From Thalassia testudinum (Eukaryota > Streptophyta > Magnoliopsida > Alismatales > Hydrocharitaceae): a DNA stretch of 64,000 nucleotides. Made by a program: the position numbers and the translations under genes. The notes beneath the pieces are model-generated. The model had not been told where the DNA came from, ran no database searches, and was given only the letters and a program-made list of their open reading frames with translations. Where the stretch lies: positions 4,774,001-4,838,000 of the forward strand of contig JAZHRO010000062.1 of the NCBI GenBank assembly GCA_037157565.1. Reading direction: 5' to 3'. The first letter of the stretch is position 1. Each line of letters opens with the position of its first letter. This document shows positions 55,960-64,000 of the stretch, one piece after another.

Positions 55960-58515
55960 AGTGTTTAGAGGACAATCCAGACAATAGGTCATAGACTCTG
56001 AAGCATCAATCCATCTCACAGGAGATACCAGGATGTTGAAGAACCCTACCAAGCCACAAGGAGTCAAAGCCGTCAGAGTGGCTAACGAGGCTGTCTCTCC
56101 TGTGACAACGGTTGGAGAGGTTCAAGTATCTCCAAGATTATAGATTGCTAATGTGCACTGTGCTCCGGAATTCCCAATAAATTTGTTATCAGTTACTAGC
56201 ACTTGAAAGGATCTTCAGTGTCGAGTCATCTTCGACAACAAACACTGTTATTTTCAGGAAAAGCAAACCAATGAAGTTATCAATGGAGGAATAGGAAAGG
56301 ATGGTCTATACTTAATGTCCTCGCAGAGTTTGTTAGAGCAATGTCTATTGCAAATGACCCATGGCTATGGCACAGGCAATTAGGGCACCTCTCTATTGGC
56401 AAGATGCATCATATGTACCCAGAGTTGCCTGGAGACTTATCTTTGGAGTGCGAAGACTGCCAATTAGGTAAGCATAATAGGAGCTCTTTCCTATGTCGTT
56501 CTAATGATGCCAACACTACTCCATTGGCTTTAGTTCATTGTGATGTACGGGGGCTAACACGTGTGCCTAGAATCGGAGGCTATCGATACTTTGTTGTCTT
56601 TGTAGATGACCACAGCCAGTCAACTTGGGTATCTCTAGTGAAGATCAGATTAGAAATTCCCTAGGTAATTCTACATTCTTTGTAGTGGTCCAAACACGGT
56701 ACCGGTGTTAAGGAAGTCGACCGCCTAGGCTGAGTAGGCACCTGCATAGGCATCTGCAGACCCCTTCCCAAATCGAGTAGTGTCATGAGGTCCTGTAGTC
56801 GGGTCTAGCCGAGTAAGCGAGCTGAGTAAGAGTTTACTCGATCGCATACTCACCCCATTTTTAAATAGAGCCACCCAATTTGAGTCTTTGAGAGATTTCT
56901 TCTTTTTATCCTTTTAGATATTGTTTGACATGATGTCCTGATTTTAGGTCTTTGATCTAGATTTCATTTTAGATTCTTAATAATATGTTTTGATTTAAGT
57001 TGATTCGAAGTTTTTGATTTAGTTTTCATTTTAAATTCTTGATTTAGATCTATTGTTTATGTTCATTGATAATAAACATGAACATTTTGAATTCTAACCT
57101 CTACATTTTCTTTTTTCAAGATGTCTAATCTTTTATATTCTAAGTTGTATAGTAATTAAAAAGTAGGAATATTAACAATGTTGTTTTTGTTATACTACTT
57201 AAAGTAGTTATATAGTTATAACATTACATATAACACAAATTTTAATATCCCAACTAGCTTTTTTATATTTTTTAAAATAAAAAATGTAAACCCACATAGT
57301 CATCTACATACTCTTCCGAATACCACATACTCTCTGGTGACCCAACCGACCGCATACCATATATCAACTTCATGAACCTTGACAATACTCTACCACAGTT
57401 TGGCTTTTTCGAAGCGACAATGCTCTGGAATTTATGCAAAAAGAAATGCAATTCTTTATCACTTATGGGACCATCCACCAAACATATTACGCCTATACGT
57501 CACACCAAAATGGAGCAACAAAGCAAAAACTGTCACCTTCTTGACATATGCATTTGGTGCTCTGAACATGTTCTCTCCATGGGCTGTAAAGTGTGTATTC
57601 CTATGGTACTCTCAAACTCAAAAGGGCTACAGATGTTATGATCTTACTCATAGGCATTATGTTGTCATAGCAAATGCTACATTTTTTGAGAGGGTGCCCT
57701 ACTACTCAAAGGAAGGGACCTACATTGACCTAGCCCTTAGGGAGACTGTGGTCTACCAAAGACGACAGGCCCCACTTCCCATAGCTCTAAAGTCGTCTGA
57801 TCCTGCACCTCCACGTACTCCTTAGGCACCGGATAAGTCTAAAGCAGATGATGGCAGGCCCATTACATTACAGAAGATCAGTCACTCTTGTACATTGAAT
57901 CCTCTATCCAATTAGTTTTTGAGAAGATCCCCTATCCAATTATATAAGGAACTCTCACCCTATAGGAGGATGTCTAACATTTCCACTCAATTCTAACTAG
58001 CACAGTCATCCCTAGGAACTATCTTGAGGCATCTCAAGATCTTTACCGGTGCACAGCTATGGATGAAGAAACGAAGGCACTCCAGTCTAGAGGGGCAAGG
58101 GAGTTGATATTATGCCCAAGAGATGCCCTTGTAGTTTATTGTAGATGGTTATACACCATCAAATATTTGACAAATGGTACGATTGATAAATTCAAGGCCT
58201 ACCTAATTGCCAAGAGCTTCACTCAGACCTATGGCATCGACTACATGGAGACCTTTTCTCTTATTGCTCGCATCTCTTCTATTCAAATTATCACCTGAGT
58301 TGAAATCAATCTTCGATGGTCATTGTACCAACTTGATATCAAGAGTGCTTTCCTATATGGAGATCTTACAGAGGAAGTCTATATGAGAAAGCCTCCAGGA
58401 TATGCCACATAAGGAGAGTGTCTTACAAAGAGGGTCATTTATGGCCTTAAGCAAAGCCCTTAAGCCTGGTAAGCATCTAAGCACAGAGATCTAGAAGATT
58501 GGCTTCCATAGGTCA
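55960..58515 (+). pseudogene. Copia pol pseudogene (protease to reverse transcriptase)
   Basis: Protease remnant with SIHLTGDTRMLKNP (~56005), CAPEFPINLLSV (56160) and HCYFQ (56245). Pre-integrase DPWLWHRQLGHLSIGKMHHM and zinc ligands CEDCQLGKHN (56341-56490). Integrase VHCDVRGLTRVPRIGGYRYF and VVFVDDHSQSTWV to ~56650. A ~0.7-kb insertion follows. Integrase resumes near 57400 and has TQKGYRCYDLTHRHYVV (57610). Reverse transcriptase 58059-58480 has FTQTYGIDYMETFSLIARIS and [17 protein letters not shown] text. It stops at 58515 where the next LTR starts. The gag is missing between the 54022 LTR and the protease. Confidence 0.85.
56690..57390. mobile_element. Unclassified insertion in copia integrase
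   Basis: It interrupts integrase text. The left side has CCTAGGC-type words (gaccgcctaggctgagtagg) reminiscent of subterminal repeats of small hAT-like elements; the rest is AT-rich. Termini and duplication were not resolved. Confidence 0.4.
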
Positions 58516-58516
58516 T

Positions 58517-60620
58517 TGTTGAACTCTCTATTTATCTTTTATGCTTTATGTACCTTTTCATTATTTTATATTTCTGTCTTGTTCATATGTGTAATTCTCC
58601 CAACACCTCTTTCTATATAATGAAGTGTAAGGTTTCCTTTGAGAATAAAATTCATTATTTTGTCTCACTTGATATCAGAGTAGCGATCCTAAATCGGTGC
58701 ATTGGTATCCCACCGAAATAAGCCACCTACCGCTCCACTAGAACCCTAAAGCTCTCTCCCGTTCACCGACGTGCCTCTAGAATGGCGAAGGGGGCCCTCC
58801 AGGGACAGCAAGCGGTGGCGTCGAACCATCCGCGATGATCTGCAGTGGCACTACAAGGGTAGCGCACTCCTATGGCTGTGCTACGTGTAACTTAGTACAG
58901 CAGCAGCAGTGGTGTTGTAGGCCACCTAGCACAGCAACGACGACACTGCAAGAGGTCGATCGCAACGAAGGAGGTGGCGCAAGGCTAGGATGCAGTCCGA
59001 TCTAGGGCTTCATCAGTTGATCCTTCACCGGTAGAGCAGTAGGGCCACCAATAGGGGTTCGTGCTCTAGCACAGCGAGGAGAGAGGAAGTAGCCCTCCTT
59101 TCAGGGGCTACTACGGGTGTCTCTAGACCCTAGTAGGCACCTACTAGTTGTTGGAGGGCTCATATGCATGTCTAACTTGATTTTCAAGCAATAAATGACT
59201 TGATTTTCAGGTTAGATCACTTACTATCGTGATCTATGTTGGTCCAACAAATCTGAAAATTGAATTTCAGATCTGATCTTAGTGACTTCTTGGTGCTTGA
59301 GTGAGGCGTCACGCCTTCTCTTTCTTCTGAGGTTACGTCGGAGACAAGTCAGGAGAACGGAAATTACAAGAATCCGTTCTTTATCCTGATCACAAAGTTG
59401 GATGAGACCATCAACGCTCATTCATCTCAAACCTTTTTTATGACCGTTAAGGGTCACGACAAGGAGCATACTAGAGCGAGAGCTTCAGGATAAGACTGGG
59501 AAGTACACCTCATGGAAGAAAGATAATGCATTGGTGAGGGCCTGCATCATGAATGACATGTCACCACAGACTGAAGACTTCATCATGTATTACAAAACTA
59601 CTAAGGAGATGTGGGATACGCTTCATGACACGTATACCCATAAGAAGAATTCTAGTAAGGTCTATCAGATTTACAATCATATGTTCTCCCTCAGACAAGA
59701 GGGACAAACCTTGACATAGTACTATGTTGCTCTGAAGGGGCTTCTGGAGAAATACAATGCCTGTAGACCAGTGTGCACTTGTGGTACTCATTTGAAGTAT
59801 CACAAGGAGACAACGGTACTTTACTTTCTTTCTGGATTGGGTTCAGAATATGATGTTGCACGATCTCAAATCCTAACACTATCGGAGCATCCAACACTTG
59901 AGGAGACTTACAGCAGACTGAGTCGGATTACTGTTACGGCTCCTACTCCTGAGATTACCGGACAAACCTCCGCATTAGCTGCTGGTGGAGGTCGACGCAT
60001 GAGAGATGGTTCTTCTACTCGTGGTTGTGGTCGTGGTCGAGGACAGATAGGCAAATCACAACCCACGTGCACCTTCTGTGGTAGGATTGGTCACTCGGAG
60101 GCTGCCTGCTGTTCTAAGCATGGGAGACTTGTTGCCAATCAAGTTGCTGCTTCCTCTGAGACAAAGTCTGACACAGTGTCACATGTTGAGTATGATGTTG
60201 TAGTCCAAAGGCTTTCTCATATTACTCAAGAGACTCCATCTTCAGATATTGTTGTTGCCTCCTCAGGTATAGAGATTATTATTGCTTTGTCTGACAGATC
60301 TACTTGGTTGGTTCGAGTGCATCCCAACACATGAGTGGTGATCATAGTGGCTTTCAGCACCATCAGTCTATACGTCTTGGCAGGACGATTCAGGTGGCAG
60401 ATGGCAGGCACACCAGAGTTGATGGTCAGGGAGAGGTGTCAGTCACCCCTAGTATGAGATTGCCAAATGTTCTGTGTTTCCTAATTTTCCGATGAGTTTG
60501 TTATTTGTTAGCCGGATTACAAAGGATCTCAATTGTAGGGTGATTTTTTATTATATTGGTTGTGTTTCAGGACAAGCTCACGGGGAGGATGATTGTTGGC
60601 AAACATGAAGAGGGAGGTAT
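58517..60620 (+). mobile_element. Copia family F, 5' half, + orientation (left arm of an inverted pair)
   Basis: 5' LTR 58517-58666 (TGTTGAACTCTC to TTTGTCTCA), primer-binding site TTGATATCAGAG at ~58668, leader to ~59370, gag 59376-60300, then the start of pol (~60310-60620: a degenerate protease with SSASQHMSGDHSG, then FQDKLTGRMIVGKHEEGG). It ends abruptly in the GKHEEGG block and is joined to a second copy in reverse orientation. No 3' LTR belongs to it here. Confidence 0.85.
59531..60334 (+). pseudogene. Copia F gag (+ arm)
   Basis: 59531-59719: MVRACIMNDMSPQTEDFIMY and TKEMWDTLHDTYTHKKNSSK, ending at a TAG inside the LTxYYxxLK block. 59771-60334 continues in frame terms as LKYHKETTVLYFLSGLGSEY, RSQILTLSEHPTLEETYSRL, a Gly/Arg-rich stretch and the zinc knuckle CTFCGRIGHSEAAC (60070-60110; CX2CX4HX4C intact). 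A single nonsense codon separates the two pieces, so this gag is among the least damaged here. Confidence 0.85.
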
Positions 60621-60634
60621 GTATGCATACCTCC
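60613..60634. repeat. Palindromic junction between the two inverted copia halves
   Basis: GGAGGTATG (60613-60621) and CATACCTCC (60626-60634) are perfect 9-bp arms around a 4-base loop (TATG). They sit exactly where the + copy ends and the - copy begins. Confidence 0.85.
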
Positions 60635-62201
60635 GAGTGACCTATCCTACCACAGAAGGTGCATGTGGGTCGTGTTTTGCCTGTTTGTCCTCTGCAATGA
60701 CCACGCCCACGAGTAGAACCACCTCTCATGTCTTGACCTCCACCAACAGCTAGTGTGGAGGTTTGTCCGATAATCTCAAGAGTAGGAGTTGCAACAGTAA
60801 TTCGGTTCAGTCTGCTATAAGTCTCCTCAAGTATCGGAAGCTCCGATAGTGTCAGGATCTGAGATTGTGCAATATCATATTCTGAACCCAGTCTCGAAAG
60901 AAAGTAAAGTACTGTTGTCTCCTTGCGATACTTCAAATGAGTACTACAAGTGCACACTGGTTTACAAGCATTGTATTTCTCCATAAGTCCCTTCAGAGCA
61001 ACATAATACTGTGTCAGGGTTTATCCCTCCTGCCTGAGAGAGAACATAGAATTGTAAATATGATAGACCTCACTAGAATTCTTCTCATGGGAATTTGTGT
61101 CATGAAGCATATCCCACATCTCCTTAGCAGTTCTGTAATACACAAAGAAGTCTCCAACCTGTGGTGACACAGCATTCATCATCCAGGCCCTCATTAGTGC
61201 ATTATCTTCCTTCCATAAGTTGTACTTGCTAGTCTTATCCTGAGGCTCTGACTCTAGTATCAGATGCTCCTTGTCGTGACCCTCAACGGTCATCAAAAAG
61301 GTTTGAGACCAACAAGCATAGTTGGTCTCATCCAACTCTACAATTAGGATAAAGAATGGATTCTTGTAATTTCTGCTATTCTGACTTAGTCTCCAACGTA
61401 ACCCCAGAAGAAGCAGAAGAAGCCATGACGCCTCAAGCACCAAGAAGTCCCCAAGATCATATCTGAAATCCAATTTTCAAATCTGTTAGACCAACATAAA
61501 TCACGATAGCAAGTGATCTAACCTGAAAACCAGTCATCTATTACTTGGAAATCAAGTTAGACATGCATAGCAGCCCTCCAACAATTGGTAGGTGCCTACT
61601 AGGGTCCAAAGGCACCCCTAGTAGCGCCCCTAAACGGAGGGCTACTTCCTCTCTCCTCGTTGCGCTAGAACACGAACCTCCATCGGGGGCCCTACTACCC
61701 TGACAATGAAGGATCAGCTGATGAAGCCCTAGATTAAACTACACCCCAGCCCTGCACCGCCTCCTCCAGCTAATGCGCTAGATGGCCCATAAGCCTACAG
61801 CGTCGCCGCTACCGCGTTAAGTCACTCACAGCGCCGCCCCTGCAACACCGCCACAGATCGATGCGGATGGTTCAACGTCATCACTTGCCACCACTGGAAG
61901 CCCCCTTCACCAGTTTGGAGGTGCACCAGTGAAGGTGGGAGGCGATGAGCGACAAGGAGAAATCTTTAAGAGTTTTTGGTGGAGGGGGTAGGCAGCTTGT
62001 TTCAATGGAATACCCAAGCACCGATCTAAGATCGTTGCTCAGATACTAAGTGGGATGAAAGAATGAATCTTATTCTCAAAAGAAACTCTACACCCCTTTA
62101 TATGGAGAGAGGTGTTGGGAGAATTACATATGTGAACTAGACAGAAATATAAAATAACAAAACGATACATAAAGCATAAAAGATAAGTAAAGAGTACAAC
62201 A
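60620..62201 (-). mobile_element. Copia family F, 5' half, - orientation (right arm of an inverted pair)
   Basis: The 5' LTR is 62201-62051 (TGTTGTACTCTT to TTTCATCCCA on the - strand), followed by the primer-binding region and leader to ~61480. Gag runs 61473-60630, with the zinc knuckle CTFCGRIGHSEV cut at the junction. By eye it is about 82-85% identical to the + arm. It ends in the gag zinc-knuckle region, earlier than the + arm, which reaches pol. Confidence 0.85.
60630..61473 (-). pseudogene. Copia F gag (- arm)
   Basis: On the - strand: MDFRYDLGDFLVLEASWLLL leader-derived start, then NPFFILIVELDETNYACWSQ, DNALMRAWMMNAVSPQVGDF and MWDMLHDTNSHEKNSSEVYH (61473-61021). After a stop at the same LTQYYVALK region the frame continues as LKYRKETTVLYFLSRLGSEY, RSQILTLSELPILEETYSRL and the zinc knuckle (60984-60640). 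The residues after GHSEV belong to the other copy read backwards. Confidence 0.83.
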
Positions 62202-62982
62202 AAACTTTTTAAAAAATCAAAATACTAATCACATAATAGTAATAAAAAAATCAAAATAATAATAAAAAATATTTTTTTGAAAGAATAATAATAATAAACA
62301 TGTAACAGCAAGATTTAAAATAACAATCACCACATAGCATCTAAAAAAAAGTATTCAATTCAGTGATCACACATGTAAACTAACCACATAAAACATTCAA
62401 ACATACTTTAACATAACTAAACAGTAAAATAAAGGTATAAGTAATAAGAAAAAATGTAATATTTAAATCAAGAGAGGTCGAGACTTTTACCAACAATAAC
62501 AAGTGAGATTGAGATTTGAAAGGGGAAGGGAGCAACAATGGGCAATGGACGGGACAAACTAGTAAGGGGTGATAAGTAAAGAAGGTGATTGGCAACTAGC
62601 AATGCAACAACAACCATCAGCAATGGTAATGCAGGAGTCCAAAGATGGAGAATGACTTGCAACAGCTAGGAGCGGTGGGTGTTTTAGGGCTTGAGAGGTT
62701 AAGGCCATTGTTTAAGGTTGGGTAATGGGTATAGAATTTTAGAAAAAGGTTTTATTTGCTTTATTAGGTTATATGTAACTCACACAACCTTCAAATGTGA
62801 ACTTTCAACTGAGGCTATAGCCTTTGTTCCACTTGCTACCTCACCACCTCAGCTCTGCCTCGACAAACCGAGGCGCACACCTCACACTACAACCCCGAGG
62901 CTATAGCCTCAAGGAGATTTTCTTCTACCTCGCCTTGAGGCGTAAGCCTCAAGTGCCTCGAGGATAATTTTTTAAAACCATG
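62202..62982. mobile_element. hAT family A, copy 3, left half missing
   Basis: It aligns with the right part of copy 2 (45113-45858) and ends ...TTTTTTAAAACCATG at 62982, with gaggcgtaagcctc words at 62935-62955. Its left half is replaced by the copia F LTR at 62201, so only one end is present. Confidence 0.75.
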
Positions 62983-62989
62983 GCAACTA

Positions 62990-63570
62990 CATATATACTT
63001 CCTCTTAGAGATCGCCTAAACCCTAAAGCTGCCAATCTAAATGAACTGCCACTGAAATGAGAACTCAAACCATGAGGAGTTCTGCCACAGGGAAAAGTGA
63101 CAAAGTAGTAGGCATCGTAAGTTTGTGTGTACCCCTTTGCCATCAGCCTTGCCTTGTAGCGTTTCACAAACCCATCAAGTAAATATCTGACTGTAAAGAC
63201 CCACTTACATCCTACAATGGTAACATCAGATGGTGGATGAATAAGACTCCAGGTTCCATGCAAGAGCAGGGCAAGCATCTTGTCTTCCATGGCCTCTCTC
63301 CATTTGTGGTCACCAAGTGCCTATTAATGTGTGGCAAGCATCTACATACTAGAGAGAGTCGTGGCAAACTTTCTGTAGTAAGGAGACAAGCTATCCATAG
63401 ACACCTGCTTCAAAATAGGATGAATGGTGCAAGTCTTGGTCCACTTCCGTAAGGCAATCAGAAGATCAAGATATACTTCTTCCGTTTCATCTTTGGATCC
63501 ATCTATCACATCAGGCTCAATCGGTTGGGAGTCAAACTAAGATGCTAGAAAGCCCATGGTTGCATCTAGT
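62990..63570 (-). pseudogene. Copia pol fragment (start of reverse transcriptase)
   Basis: On the - strand: REAMEDKMLALLLHGTWSLI (~63290), VTIVGCKWVFTVRYLLDGFV, KRYKARLMAKGYTQTYDAYY (63170-63100), then decayed text until the hAT-A3 end. The spacer between integrase and reverse transcriptase is at 63300-63560. Frameshifted after FVTFP. Confidence 0.82.
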
Positions 63571-63574
63571 AAGT

Positions 63575-63711
63575 TGAGAAAAATGAGAATCCAATTATTT
63601 CAAAACCCTACACCTTAATATATAGAGATGTAGGTAAAGTACAGAGTACTCCACAAAGAATAAGAAAACAAAAAGAGGACATTTACTGCATACCCTCAAC
63701 ACTCCCCTCAA
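63575..63711 (-). repeat. Copia 3' LTR (- strand)
   Basis: TGTTGAGGGTATGCAG starts the LTR at 63711 on the - strand, right after a polypurine tract (cttgaggggag). It has a ctctatatattaaggtgtag promoter-like stretch and ends near 63575. The design is that of the F-family LTRs. Confidence 0.7.
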
Positions 63712-64000
63712 GTTGAAGTATAGATATCAATCATGCTCAACTTAGAACATCTGTCAAAGAGGGTTCATGGAAGTGCTTTAGTGAAAATGTCAGTAGTCTA
63801 GTCCTCGAAAGCTACATGAGTTGTACGAATAAATCCTTATTAGATCAAGTCACGTGTAGTGACTGCCAACCTCTATGTGCTTAGTCATCTCATGGAACAG
63901 AGGGTTATTCACTCTGTAAGTAGTAGCTCAGTTGATGCACCTCGTCTCCATAGGTGACTCAACAGAAATATGCAAGTCTAACAGAAGTGATCGCATCCAC
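63712..64000 (-). pseudogene. Copia RNase H C-terminus (runs off the right edge)
   Basis: On the - strand the text around HEMTKHIEVDCHYT (about 63895-63850) is the RNase H C-terminal block, followed by a decayed terminal segment and the polypurine tract next to the LTR at 63711. The rest of this element lies beyond the window. Confidence 0.75.

Noticed and set aside
58517..62201. Recent fold-back duplication of one copia copy
   Set aside because: The two arms differ by roughly 15-18% by eye and break at different gene positions, so they are two diverged copies, not one copy recently inverted.

Overview
This window is nuclear DNA of a flowering plant. It is AT-rich, has GT-AG introns and many decayed Ty1/copia retrotransposons primed from initiator-Met tRNA (TGGTATCAGAGC-like sites), plus plant RTE and L1 LINEs, hAT and Mutator-like DNA transposons and a Ty3/gypsy solo LTR. 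About nine tenths is transposon-derived. I found no rRNA, tRNA, CRISPR or bacterial-type gene. All boundaries and similarity levels were read by eye.

Two host genes can be supported. (1) On the + strand, the C-terminal exons of an O-fucosyltransferase-family gene (11111-11340 and 11447-11660, with a probable further exon ending at 11052). (2) On the - strand, four exons of a UBAC2-like gene (rhomboid-like membrane protein with a C-terminal UBA domain): 52609-52458, 52361-52260, 17334-17212 and 16993-16832. The exons are collinear and phase-compatible, so most of the window (17335-52259, 34.9 kb) is one intron of this gene. The 5' exons lie beyond the right edge, so the next intron upstream exceeds 11 kb. 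The two genes are convergent.

Layout. 1-590: 3' end of a copia element. 935-3250: L1 fragment (-) with a MITE. 3314-10730: hAT copy B1 holding an L1 LINE, a gag-less copia (C1) and a solo LTR. 10840-11660: O-fucosyltransferase exons. 11661-16831: intergenic, with LTR-like sequence. 16832-17334: last two UBAC2 exons. 17748-22814: copia E (-) with 5-bp target duplication. 23590-25475: LINE and copia remnants (-). 25586-32455: a long LTR split by a LINE tail and by a gag-only copia D, which contains an RTE LINE, which contains a hAT, which contains a minisatellite. 33133-35967: gypsy solo LTR. 36012-37920: L1 fragment (-). 38055-51623: copia A holding hAT-B, which holds a MULE, which holds hAT-A, which holds copia C2; each layer has its own target-site duplication. 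52260-52609: UBAC2 exons. 54022-64000: copia pieces, including two copia 5' halves joined head-to-head in inverted orientation.

Main points of interest: the 35-kb nested-transposon intron, the five-deep insertion ladder with a duplication at every level, a copia family lacking gag beside one lacking pol, four tiny T-run/A-run inserts flanked by 12-19 bp direct repeats (two with an uninserted sister sequence in the same window), and clusters of short palindromic words inside unrelated LTRs.
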